From: Fonticella tunisiensis
GTDB lineage: Bacteria; Bacillota; Clostridia; Clostridiales; Caloramatoraceae
Assembly: GCF_004364155.1 (NCBI RefSeq)
Contig: NZ_SOAZ01000008.1
Coordinates: 1 to 64,000 of the forward strand
Length of the DNA: 64,000 nucleotides
Direction: 5' to 3'
Shown: piece after piece, positions 51,811 to 61,900 of the stretch
Position numbering within the stretch: position 1 is the first letter of the stretch
Layout: the number at the start of each line of letters is the position of its first letter
Translations under genes and position numbers: made by a program
The notes under the pieces: model-generated
What the model was told of the DNA's origin: nothing
Databases searched by the model: none
The model's input: the letters and a program-made list of their open reading frames with translations, nothing else

Positions 51811-53948
51811 AGTGTAAATAAAAGGTTCATGCTTATTCCTTCAACTTCAATCATGCCTTCTGTTATGGCTTTAATTGACCTATTGCCGGCCTGGTTTTTA
51901 TTGGCGGCAAGATGCCAAATTCCATCTGGAGCAGGTATTGATACAGAATTCATGTTTCCATTATAAATGACAAATATTTTTTTCCATGTGTCACCTGCAT
52001 TATCGCCATTTATCATGAAAGCCACAACATTAGGTGGTACATTATCGATAAAAGATACATTCTCTCTAATAGCTTCTGGAGAAGACAGTCTGAAGGCAGG
52101 ATGATTTTTTCTGATTTCTATAAGCCCTTTATAATATTCAAAAACATCCAGAAATTCCAGCTTTCTATTCCAGTCCATCCAATTGATATTGTCAGGAGAG
52201 TTGTAGCTGTTTTCTACACCGTATTTAGTCCTGCAAAACTCTGCTCCTGAATGTATGAAGGGGATTCCCTGGCTTGTTAATACTATGGCATTTGACAGTT
52301 TCTGCATTGCCTTTTTGTCTTCCAGGCTGAACTCTCCTGCACATTTTTCAAGCTTATCCCAAAGGGTGTTGTTATCGTGGGCAGATACATAATTAATCGA
52401 CTGAACAGGCGAAGTGTATAATCCTTTTATATCATCGCTATAAAAAATGCAGCCAACAACCGATACTTTTATTCTGCTTTCTAGGCCAGGCCTTCCACTT
52501 ACAAATCCTTTTTCTGAGGCATTAAATACTCCTCCTCTTATGGAATCCCTTATGCTGTCGTTAAAAAATCCTATTCCGGGAAGCCTGTATGAATTGTAGT
52601 GGGTTGCTTTATCCTCATCCTGTAAGCCTGTATTTAAATTCCAGCCTTCCCCGTAAAGCATTATTGGCCTTTCAAGGGTATTCAATTTATCCCTAATTTT
52701 ATTCATAGTTTCTATATCGTGAAGCCCCATTAAATCAAACCTGAACCCATCTATATGATACTCCTGTGCCCAATATAATACAGAATCAACTATGAACTTT
52801 TGCATCATCTTGTGTTCAGATGCTGTATCGTTACCGCATCCGCTTCCGTTAAACAGCTCATTTTTTTCATTAAAACGAAAATAATATCCAGGAAAAATTT
52901 TTTCAAAGTTATTATTAATGCTGTCATACATATGGTTATATACAACGTCCATATTTACACATATTCCCTCCTTATGGAGGAGATAAATAAGCTGTTTTAA
53001 TTCTTTGATTCTGCATATCGGATCATAGGGGTTAGTGGAGTAGCTTCCCTCAGGCACATTGCAGTTCTGCGGATCATATCCCCAATTATATTTTAAATGA
53101 GGATTCACTTCATCAATGCTCTTATAGCTGAAATCAAATATGGGCATAAATTGTACATGTGTAACTCCAAGTTCCTTTATATGGCTTAAAGCTGTGGAAA
53201 CGCCTCCGCTTGAAGCAGTGTTTTTCTCAGTAAGGCCTAGATATTTGCCCTTGTTGAGTACGCCGCTGTCAGGGTGCATAGTCATATCCCTTATACTCGC
53301 CTCATATATGATTGCATCGGTATAATTTTTAAAATATGGAGATCTATCCTGCTGCCAGCCGTCAGGGTTGGTTTCCAGCAAATCTACTATTGCACCCCTT
53401 AGTCCATTTATTCCACAAGACTTCGAATATGGATCCACTGCTTCGTTTATTCTACCGTAAACTTTCACTTCATAGGTATAGAACATGTTTTTTAAATCTC
53501 CATTTACACTTATGCTCCATAAACCTGAGGTTTCCTTTAAAGGTATTCTTGTGGGTTCCTCAGGTATTGATGGATCGCCATTTTTGTAAAGTAGAAGCGT
53601 CACAGATGAGGCCGCAGGGGACCAAACTTTAAAAACAGTGCGCTCCCTGCTGTATAAAGCACCAAGTTTGCCATCATAATAATATCTATCATTGAAGGTT
53701 TTGCTTTTATACAATGGGTTATAGGATGCTTTAACACAGTTTCCATTCAGGCATATGAAACATTCATCTTTGATGTTGATTTCATCCTTTAAAGTAAAAT
53801 CCATATAGTTACCATAAATAGTAAAACTATCTACCTTTAAGTAATTACTTCCATTCATTACTTTAATCTCTGACAAATCTACTCCTAAATGATCAAAATG
53901 GACATTTATATGCTTAAAATCTAACACTGAAGCCCATAAAATCCTCAT
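51807..53948 (-). CDS. pulA: Type I pullulanase (GH13), intracellular
   Basis: It hydrolyses alpha-1,6 branches of glycogen or limit dextrins. The 713-residue protein has an N-terminal beta domain, a CBM48 around residues 90-180, and a GH13 barrel. The type I signature YNWGYDP is at 287-293, the nucleophile at Asp405 (GFRFDLMG), the acid/base at Glu434 (LYGEGW), and the third acid lies in SAHDNNTLWD. There is no signal peptide, so it should act on internal glycogen. No glg genes adjoin. GGTGG precedes the ATG. Confidence 0.93.
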   Translation of the reverse strand: MRILWASVLDFKHINVHFDHLGVDLSEIKVMNGSNYLKVDSFTIYGNYMDFTLKDEINIKDECFICLNGNCVKASYNPLYKSKTFNDRYYYDGKLGALYSRERTVFKVWSPAASSVTLLLYKNGDPSIPEEPTRIPLKETSGLWSISVNGDLKNMFYTYEVKVYGRINEAVDPYSKSCGINGLRGAIVDLLETNPDGWQQDRSPYFKNYTDAIIYEASIRDMTMHPDSGVLNKGKYLGLTEKNTASSGGVSTALSHIKELGVTHVQFMPIFDFSYKSIDEVNPHLKYNWGYDPQNCNVPEGSYSTNPYDPICRIKELKQLIYLLHKEGICVNMDVVYNHMYDSINNNFEKIFPGYYFRFNEKNELFNGSGCGNDTASEHKMMQKFIVDSVLYWAQEYHIDGFRFDLMGLHDIETMNKIRDKLNTLERPIMLYGEGWNLNTGLQDEDKATHYNSYRLPGIGFFNDSIRDSIRGGVFNASEKGFVSGRPGLESRIKVSVVGCIFYSDDIKGLYTSPVQSINYVSAHDNNTLWDKLEKCAGEFSLEDKKAMQKLSNAIVLTSQGIPFIHSGAEFCRTKYGVENSYNSPDNINWMDWNRKLEFLDVFEYYKGLIEIRKNHPAFRLSSPEAIRENVSFIDNVPPNVVAFMINGDNAGDTWKKIFVIYNGNMNSVSIPAPDGIWHLAANKNQAGNRSIKAITEGMIEVEGISMNLLFTL

Positions 53949-54171
53949 CTATATCCACCTCAAATTACCAATAATATAAGCCTATTATATTAAATATGCC
54001 CATAGAAAGATAATTGTTATTCTTCTCAAAACTTTATGTGTAGCTCTAAATTTATTCCATATATTTGATTTTTTTATTATACTTATAAATATAACAAATG
54101 CAAGCTTCATATATAGGACTTAATATGGAGATAATAAAAAAAGGATTAATTTATCGAATGGGGAGAGAAGG

Positions 54172-55071
54172 GTGAAGGAAAAACTTAAGAATTTCTGCAA
54201 AAGTATAGGAATTGAGTATGTTGGCATTGCATCGCCTGGTCCATACTTGGAACTTCAAAAGATATTAGAGGACAGGATCAACAAGGGGTTTTATACCGGC
54301 TTTGAGGAGAAGGAGCTTAAAAAGAGGATATACCCTGAAATTACAATGCCGGATGTTAAATCTATAATTGTATGTTTATTCCCGTATTATGTAGGGTATT
54401 CCAACGATACCAATATATCGAATTATACATACGCCAGGGACTACCATTTAATTGTAAAGGAAAAGTTGATAAATATCGGAGAATTTCTTAGAGAAAACAT
54501 AGAAGGTTTTAACTATATGGCTTTTGTTGATACAGGTCCACTTGTAGATAGATATCTAGCGTACCTTGCCGGGCTTGGCTTTTGGGGAATAAACACACAT
54601 ATAATAAATGATAAATATGGTTCCTACGTATTTATTGGTTATTTAATGGTAGACTACGAATTTGAGTTTGATACTCCTCATGACAGGACCTGCATACAAT
54701 GCGGGAGTTGTATTAGAAATTGTCCTGGAGGAGCAATCCTCGGTGGGTTTGAGATTGATCCGAGAAGATGTGTATCCTATCTAACCCAGAAGAAGGGGGA
54801 GCTCTCAGAGGAGGAAAAGGGGTGTATAAGAAACAATGGACATTCTGTATTTGGATGTGACATATGCCAGAAGGTTTGTCCTCATAACATGAATAAGGAA
54901 CATACAAACATGGAAGAGTTTAAAAAGGATTTAATTTATAAGCTCAACTATGATGAATTAAATTCTATTTCTAATAAAGAGTTTAAAAGAAGATATGGAG
55001 ACAGGGCATTTAGCTGGAGAGGCAGAACTATTATTGTAAGGAATTTTGAATATTTAATGGATGATAAATAG
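54172..55071 (+). CDS. queG: Epoxyqueuosine reductase QueG-like
   Basis: QueG is a cobalamin and Fe-S enzyme that reduces epoxyqueuosine to queuosine in tRNA. The 299-residue protein has the N-terminal cobalamin-binding region (YARDYHLIVKEKL, FVDTGPLVDRYLAYLAGLGFWG) and two ferredoxin-type motifs (CIQCGSCIRNCPGGAIL and CDICQKVCPHN). It lacks the C-terminal HEAT extension of longer QueG forms, like other clostridial versions. The start is GTG 54172 after GGGAGAG. It is unlinked to queT-queF at 17.2-18.4 kb but serves the same modification. Confidence 0.88.
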   Translation: MKEKLKNFCKSIGIEYVGIASPGPYLELQKILEDRINKGFYTGFEEKELKKRIYPEITMPDVKSIIVCLFPYYVGYSNDTNISNYTYARDYHLIVKEKLINIGEFLRENIEGFNYMAFVDTGPLVDRYLAYLAGLGFWGINTHIINDKYGSYVFIGYLMVDYEFEFDTPHDRTCIQCGSCIRNCPGGAILGGFEIDPRRCVSYLTQKKGELSEEEKGCIRNNGHSVFGCDICQKVCPHNMNKEHTNMEEFKKDLIYKLNYDELNSISNKEFKRRYGDRAFSWRGRTIIVRNFEYLMDDK

Positions 55072-55100
55072 TTAAAAACCCGGATTTCCGGGTTTTTAAC
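55071..55100 (+). terminator. Terminator after queG
   Basis: GTTAAAAACCCGG-attt-CCGGGTTTTTAAC is a perfect 13-bp stem containing the T-run. Confidence 0.85.
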
Positions 55101-55258
55101 TATTTCATTCCACTTGAACCTGATGTATAAAATGAAATTCTTATTTGTATAAGCCGGTTGACTAGAGATATATGGTAATTGTATATTCAATATATACATA
55201 TCATATTTATAATTTTTTCGTAGTGCTGTTATATTTGGAAAAAGGAGATGTTGATTAA

Positions 55259-55459
55259 ATGGATAGAGAAACAATTCTTGCTATGGATTCGTATATATTG
55301 CTTAGCTGGCTTAACATGAAGCTTAGAGATGAGTTTGACAGTCTTGAACTTCTATGCGAGGAATTTGGTGTAGATGCTGATGATTTGGTGGAGAAACTCC
55401 ATAAAATAGGGTACAGGTATAATAGAACTACCAATCAATTTATTAGTGAAGATGCATAG
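55259..55459 (+). CDS. DUF4250 protein
   Basis: The 66-residue protein matches DUF4250: ILLSWLNMKLRDEFDSLELLCEEFGVDADDLVEKLHKIGY covers nearly all of it and reads as a helix-turn-helix-like fold. Function is unknown. GGAG precedes the ATG by 11 bases. It stands alone between queG and the gnd remnant. Confidence 0.8.
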   Translation: MDRETILAMDSYILLSWLNMKLRDEFDSLELLCEEFGVDADDLVEKLHKIGYRYNRTTNQFISEDA

Positions 55460-55694
55460 TATATGTATCGAATTATTCCGTTGTGTTCGTTCATTATATT
55501 ACTATATATTTTAAGATAAATTAGTAAAATTAGCTAAAATTGATACATTTATTTCTTTACTTAAGATATAATAGGATATATAATGATAAATAACATTAAA
55601 TGAAAAATATTTGCATTTAGCGAATAAAATGGAATACACATAATATTTAATAGGAAAACTATATTTAAAATATTTTTAGGAGGAAATGGTAATA

Positions 55695-56010
55695 ATGAAA
55701 ATTGGACTCATTGGTCTTGGACGTATGGGTTTCAGCCTTGGATTTAATATGCGAGACCATGGGCATATTGTAGTAGCTTACAATAGATCGCCGGAAAAGA
55801 TGAAGAAAGCTGAAAAGGGGGCTAATAGTAGCATATAACGTAGAAGAGCTTGTTCAAAAATTTGAAAAATAAGCTATATGGCTTATGATTCCTGCGGTAA
55901 AGCCTATAGATGTAATGGTAAACTAATCAGAACAGGAAGAAACTTTCTCAGGGAAAGTGGTTGATGCTCTTAGAAATGAGTTCGATGGTCATGCTGTTGA
56001 AACTAAATAA
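55695..56010 (+). pseudogene. gnd: Remnant of 6-phosphogluconate dehydrogenase (gnd), internally deleted
   Basis: The 5' part encodes the NADP-binding start MKIGLIGLGRMGFSLGFNM. It then shifts frame near 55820 into VAYNVEELVQKFEK, a stop, and AIWLMIPAVKPIDVMV. The next recognisable piece is ETFSGKVVDALRNEFDGHAVETK, the very C-terminus of decarboxylating 6PGDH. Roughly 190 codons of the middle, including the catalytic Lys/Asn, are missing, and there are at least two in-frame stops. A ribosome site (AGGAGG) remains before the ATG. Intact zwf follows within 31 bases, so this was a gnd-zwf operon. Confidence 0.82.
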
Positions 56011-56040
56011 GCTGCTTGGCGTAGATTGAGGGTGATATTG

Positions 56041-57552
56041 TTGAGTACTAATCTAAATTTATCATGTGTTATGGTTATTTTTGGTGGAACAGGGGACTTA
56101 ACACACAGAAAACTTATACCTGCACTTTATAACTTAAAGTATGAAGGCATACTTCCGGATAATTTTGCGGTGATATCCGTTGGAAGAAGAGAAAAAACAA
56201 CTGAAACATATCGAAACGAAATATATGAATCGGTGAAATCCTTTTCCAGATTTAAAATGGATGATGAAAAATGGAAGGAGCTTTCTGAAAGAATATACTA
56301 CCACAGACAGGATTTTTCAGATGATGATGGTTACATCAGGCTTAATGATTTTTTAAATGAATTGGATAAGAAGTATAATACAAATGGAAACAGAGTTTAT
56401 TATCTTGCCGTTGCTCCGGAAAGTTTTGAAACAATTGTAGGAAAGCTTCATAAACACTGCATGGCTGACAATAGCAATTCATGGAGAAGGGTAGTTATAG
56501 AAAAGCCCTTTGGAAGGGATTTAAAATCAGCACAGTTTCTAAATCAAAAGATAAATGAAGCATTTGCAGAAAAGGATATCTATAGAATCGATCACTATCT
56601 TGGTAAAGAGATGCTTCAAAACATTATGGTTATTAGATTTGCCAATGCATTCTTTGAGCCTATATGGAATAACAGGTTTATAGATAATATTCAGATATCA
56701 TCAAGTGAGATGGTAGGGGTTGAAAACAGAGGAGGATATTATGAAAAAGCCGGAGCATTAAGGGATATGGTTCAAAATCATATGCTTCAGCTTTTAACGC
56801 TAACAGCTATGGAACCTCCTGTTAACCTTGAAACTGAGTCCATAAGGGATGAAAAGGTAAAGGTTTTGAGGTCCCTTCAAGTCCTAACTCCAGAACTTGT
56901 AAAGAAAAACGTTGTAAGGGGGCAATATGGTCCGGGAAAAATTGAAGGAAGAGGGGTTCCTGGATACAGAGAAGAGGAGAGAGTAAGTCCGGATTCTAAA
57001 ACAGAAACTTTTATAGCCCTTAAAACCTATGTCGAGAATTTTAGATGGAGCGGTGTTCCATTTTATATTAGAACGGGTAAGAGAATGCCGGCTAAATCCA
57101 CTGAGATAGTCATTCAATTTAAGCCACTGCCGGAAATACTTTACTTTAAAGAATATGGCATAATGGAGCCTAATCTGCTGGTTATTAAAGTTCAGCCCCA
57201 GGAGGGGATATTTTTACAGTTTAATGCAAAACGTCCTGGTACTTCAAACATAATTGTACCTGTACAGATGGATTTCTGCCAAAACTGCCACGCAGGAAGC
57301 AACTCACCAGAGGCATATGAAAGGCTTCTATATGATGTGATGAGGGGAGATTCCACTCTATTTACTAGATGGGACGAAGTGGAGCATTCCTGGAGGTTTG
57401 TTGATAATATTGCACAGGTATGGAATGACGAGAATACCGAGATTTCAAAGTATGAATCAGGAAAATGGGGACCTAAGGAGGCAGATGAGCTTTTAGCCAG
57501 AGATAATAGGAAATGGTGGAACATTGGGGAAGTTAGCTTTAAAAATATTTAA
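56041..57552 (+). CDS. zwf: Glucose-6-phosphate 1-dehydrogenase
   Basis: It oxidises glucose-6-phosphate to 6-phosphogluconolactone with NADP+. The 503-residue product has the coenzyme loop FGGTGDLTHRKLIPALYNL, the substrate/catalytic RIDHYLGKEM, EKPFGRDLKSA and RTGKRMPAKSTEIVIQF. I choose TTG 56041 (MSTNLNLSCV), placed properly behind GAGGGTG; an earlier TTG adds five residues. Both starts are non-ATG. The expected partner gnd, directly upstream, is broken, so any downstream step must be encoded elsewhere. Confidence 0.95.
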   Translation: MSTNLNLSCVMVIFGGTGDLTHRKLIPALYNLKYEGILPDNFAVISVGRREKTTETYRNEIYESVKSFSRFKMDDEKWKELSERIYYHRQDFSDDDGYIRLNDFLNELDKKYNTNGNRVYYLAVAPESFETIVGKLHKHCMADNSNSWRRVVIEKPFGRDLKSAQFLNQKINEAFAEKDIYRIDHYLGKEMLQNIMVIRFANAFFEPIWNNRFIDNIQISSSEMVGVENRGGYYEKAGALRDMVQNHMLQLLTLTAMEPPVNLETESIRDEKVKVLRSLQVLTPELVKKNVVRGQYGPGKIEGRGVPGYREEERVSPDSKTETFIALKTYVENFRWSGVPFYIRTGKRMPAKSTEIVIQFKPLPEILYFKEYGIMEPNLLVIKVQPQEGIFLQFNAKRPGTSNIIVPVQMDFCQNCHAGSNSPEAYERLLYDVMRGDSTLFTRWDEVEHSWRFVDNIAQVWNDENTEISKYESGKWGPKEADELLARDNRKWWNIGEVSFKNI

Positions 57553-57556
57553 TTTA

Positions 57557-57592
57557 AAATATGGTAACTTTTATAAGGTTACCATATTTTTT
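57557..57592 (+). terminator. Terminator after zwf
   Basis: AAATATGGTAAC pairs with GTTACCATATTT across a 10-base loop, followed by TTTATAA. Confidence 0.8.
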
Positions 57593-57659
57593 ATAAATTA
57601 TGCACAAACGATATTAAGGGATGAAGCTTCCATATTATACGGTTTAGAGGAAATTTCAT

Positions 57660-58904
57660 TCATAAAATACCAGCCAGCGTTTCATAGGCAAGCTTAATAC
57701 GTTCAAATAGAGCATCAGGAATATCTAATCTTTCAAGTTCAGTTCCCTTTGATGTCAATCTATTTTTTGCCCCCATGAACACTCCACCGAGAAAAGTAGC
57801 ACTGTAGTGCCACTCTCCCCGTATTGTTGCCAACAGGGATAAGCTTCCGGATGAGAGTGCGGGTGCAATATAGGGTTTGTGCCCGGCTTTCCTTATTTCG
57901 AGGTTGGCTTTTTTCGTTTTTTCGGTTAGATAAATAGAAAGCTCATGGTTGTAGTTTCTTATGCTGTCTGCTACTATTAATCCATCTCCGTGGGGCCCAA
58001 ACACTCTGCCTTCATGCAGGAAGTGCTCCAACTCTGGTTCCTTCTGTGCAAAATATGCAGCCCTTGCATTCATAACTCCAAGCCCATAACCTCTTATTTG
58101 ATCAGGTGCAAGCCCCATAAAATCTAACTTACCCGATTTATCGGTGTTGCTGGATAGAAACGCCGACTTGCACAGGAGATCAACTGGATCGGACACAACC
58201 GCGAATATGCCCTTAAATGCATAATTTCTAGCCTTTTTTGCGTAGTAATTTATTATTTTAGAATTTCCTTTAAATTGTGCCATTCTAACATCCATGCCTT
58301 CCTCACCTATAGGGGGAACACCACGGGATACGCAAAATATAAACATGTCACAGTTAAAAATATCGTCTTCATCAATTTTGATCACAGAGGGCATGGGCTC
58401 ACTATGAAATGCTGGCAGTATCTGGCTGACTTCCCTTTCCCAGCGGTTTACTTTGTTGATGTCAATATCATATATACCTATACTTGAAATGCAGTCCCCT
58501 CCAAGAAGTCTGAGACCAGTTATAAGCATTCCACCTACATCTCCGAGGCCTGCAATGTTAACTCTCCATTTATCGGGAAAGGATGTTTTAGTAACATCCT
58601 CCCAGCCAGGATAGTTTTTGTTTAATGCTATTACTTTTCTGAAATTGATTCTTTCTATAATCCATGAAGGAACGTTAACCGCAGATTCCGGTGCAGCTTT
58701 TAAAAGCTCTACCCCCTCTGACTCAATATAAAGTAGGGATGGGTCAGTGATTACAAAACTCCTTCGTGATGTTAATGCATCTAAATCCATTAGAGCATAT
58801 ATATATCCTTCTGAGATTCGGGCTTCATCTTCCGATATTCTATGGAAATCATCGTATTTTTTATTTGAGATAAAAACGTGTTTATTAAAACTATAGTAAT
58901 ACAT
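57660..58904 (-). CDS. Lactate/malate dehydrogenase-like enzyme with extra N-terminal domain
   Basis: The 414-residue protein carries an LDH/MDH-fold core from about residue 114. NIAGLGDVGGMLITGLRLLGG (116-136) is the Rossmann loop, with IYDID as the NAD-selecting acid. SDPVD at 238-242 replaces NPVD, GLGVMNARAAYFA follows, and FGPHGDG (303-309) holds the catalytic histidine. Ordinary LDH/MDH is about 310-330 residues. The first 110 residues here are extra and not recognised. GGAGG overlaps the stop of the giant gene upstream, so translation is coupled. NAD use is likely; the 2-hydroxyacid substrate is unknown. Confidence 0.75.
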   Translation of the reverse strand: MYYYSFNKHVFISNKKYDDFHRISEDEARISEGYIYALMDLDALTSRRSFVITDPSLLYIESEGVELLKAAPESAVNVPSWIIERINFRKVIALNKNYPGWEDVTKTSFPDKWRVNIAGLGDVGGMLITGLRLLGGDCISSIGIYDIDINKVNRWEREVSQILPAFHSEPMPSVIKIDEDDIFNCDMFIFCVSRGVPPIGEEGMDVRMAQFKGNSKIINYYAKKARNYAFKGIFAVVSDPVDLLCKSAFLSSNTDKSGKLDFMGLAPDQIRGYGLGVMNARAAYFAQKEPELEHFLHEGRVFGPHGDGLIVADSIRNYNHELSIYLTEKTKKANLEIRKAGHKPYIAPALSSGSLSLLATIRGEWHYSATFLGGVFMGAKNRLTSKGTELERLDIPDALFERIKLAYETLAGIL

Positions 58905-58913
58905 AACTGCCTC

Positions 58914-61900
58914 CTAATCCTTATTTAACAGATATTCAATTCGGCTTAAAAGCTCAAGATCGTTTTTAAGATAATGTGAAGCATTAAGGTTTAAATCATA
59001 ATTCATGTTGTAACCATGATCAGGACATCTTGGAGACATAAATACCTGGCCTAACAGCCCAAGAGTAAGGCTCCTTTCTTGGATAAATTGATATTCGCTT
59101 TCCAAGGCAGCCATAATATCCAGGGCGTTTTCTATACAAACCTTTGAAAGGTTGAATATTGAACTTGTTGAAGTTCCCTTTATGAAGGTTGGTGATGCAT
59201 ATGGCAGTATGAGGTTTATCGATGGAATAAGATTCCTACGGGGATAATCCCCCTGCCAGACGGTATCCCCTCCCATAAAGGGGTATAGAAGGCTTTCATT
59301 GAACCAAACTTTGAGTTTGGGGATATAGTAGGCGCTATCAACGCTTCTATTTTGAATATCCATAAGTTCTTTTCCCATTCCAGAGAGTATTCCCACTATT
59401 ATTTTTTGGACATTTATACCTTCTTTGTTGAGAAGAGGGTCAAGTGCTCTTATTCTATAGCCTTTATGAAGAATATCATCAACTAAAATAACAGGCCTGT
59501 CAAATGCTTTAAGCATCCTAATCTGATTTTCAAGGCTCAGATAGTTTGGAAAAGGTCCTATGGTATAGCTTTTCAAATCCCTCGAGAAATATTTTTCTGT
59601 GTGAAGAGATTTAGTTATAGTGTTTGGAACTATATTTCTTTTAAGTATGTTTCCAAAGGGAACGCACATTGAGTTGCCAAAGCTTCTGGGACAAAGTGGA
59701 GTTGTAGGGACCCCGTTCTCTCTACATATCTTTTTAATAATGTTTTCATACATCATATTTCTATTAAAGGAAAGCACCAGATTACCGGGGTAAAGCTTTG
59801 TAAGTGCCTCTTGAAGCCTTTTTCTCGATGTTTTAATAACTTTATTTATATTATTATTGCTTCGAAAGGGCTCCTTTATAATTGTTTTTATGTCAAGATT
59901 CAGGGTACAGGGTGAGCTCATATTTACTACATAGAAGGGTGAATCATTGGAATTATATGGTAGTTTTATAAACCCCTGCAGTCTCAGTACATCTTCAATT
60001 TGTCTGGAAGAAAAGTCGAGTATTATGCTTTTATATACTGCGTAATCATAATCTCTGGAAAGGCAGAATGCTAGAGTTTCGGTAAGGAGCATCTGCTCAA
60101 GGTTTTTTATTTTTGTGTTTTTATTTATATACATGCCGCCTATAAGAACTATTCTACCTGCAGCATTTTTTCTTATGTATTCACAAACTAATACATTTTG
60201 AAGCTCGCGATAAAGCTCGCTTATCCTTATCCAATGTATTAGTGAGAAGGCTACTATAGAATTGTTCTCATTTACTGAACGGAGCGCAACAATTCGAGCT
60301 GATGGCTTTTTGGAGAAATTCTTTAATTTTTCATATAAATCATACGGCCTGTTTTCAAGCAGGGAACAGATTTCATCAATGATGCCTTCATTAATGTTAT
60401 TAATGACTTCCACGTCGACAGAAACGGTTTGAATAGGAGATTTATACTGAGGCTCGTGCTGATAATAGCCATTTTCATACATGTACCTCTGTACAAGTGG
60501 ATCTATTAAACTTGAAATATCCATATTCTTATCAATATAATCCCTTATTCGAGTTGAACTTATATCCTCATACTGGGGCGCAAGGGAGAGATAAATAATC
60601 TCTCCATCTATCAGTTTTAATACATCATCAAGCCTGTGTTTCTTACCAGCAGGCTTCATATTTCGCTTAAATATTATATGTGAAAAGGAATGTATAGAAT
60701 TTTCACTTTTGCTCTTCTTGTAGGCAGATGCGTTTAAAAGAACGTCGCTTCCTACCACTATATAAATTTCAGAACAGGGAAATGCATTTCTTAAAGTCGA
60801 CAAATTATCGTTGTTTGAAATATTAATCTGAACATCCTCTGGAAAAAGGTAAACTTCAAGTTCATCTGCAATGGACATACTAATTATATTTCTTCTAATC
60901 ATATGGGGCCTTGTTTGCTTTGACCAGGAAAACTCATCAACTGCAAGGAAAACTTCAAATCCAAGATCTTTTATGGCCTTTACTATTTCCTTATGGCTTA
61001 AGGAAAAGGGATCAAAGGTTCCAGGAAAAAAGGCAACCTTGTCAGGATGTTGTAACTCGATTTTTCCCCGGATGCATGTATATTCTGAAATAAATCTGTA
61101 TATATGGTTAAGAGAAGCAGCTTTAGTAAGAAAGAGCAGCTCTTCATCAGAATCGTCAACTATGAGGGTAAGGAGCTTTTTAGAGATCAATTTGAATATG
61201 TTGTATTTTTGTTCTAAACCCAACCATCTGGAACAGAATATATCCTTGCCAATTACTCTGTATGCCATCTGTTTAACCTGAACATTGTAGTTTACAAGAC
61301 CGTTTAAAAGTATCCCCAGCATTTTAATCAGCCTGTTTTTAAAATTCTTTTCATCTTCATTAAACATATATCTATATTTTGGGTAGTTAGCTATTACTAT
61401 TCCGATTGTCTTTAAAATAAGGGATTTAACTCTGGGTTCAGACTGCTTTATTTTACCGATTAAATCATCTGTTACCTCATCTAATTCAATGGGCTTTAAG
61501 AAAAGCAGGATCTGTCCAAGGGAATAAGGAATAAATTCAGCAAATCTAAGACCTTCTATTTCTAGGGCTCTTAGAAGTTCAATTGCAACGTCGTTTCTCT
61601 GCTCTGGTGAAAGATGCGGAATAATCCTGACAAGGGCGTCACCGGCAAAGTTTCTAACGCTTTCAACTGCACTAACCTTTAGAAGATTGCAGTAGTGTAG
61701 TGCAGTATAAAATGCATTTTCCTTTGGATGCTTCAAGGAATGGTCAAGCAAAAGCTCAACCTGTATCTTTTTAATTATCCAATCCGTTGCTGTTTTTAGG
61801 TTGCTCAAGTATATATCAGGTATTTTCTTTAAATCACGTTTACAGAAATCTGAAAATCTTTTTTTTATGGCATCGTCCAAATCCAACTGATTTGCGATTT

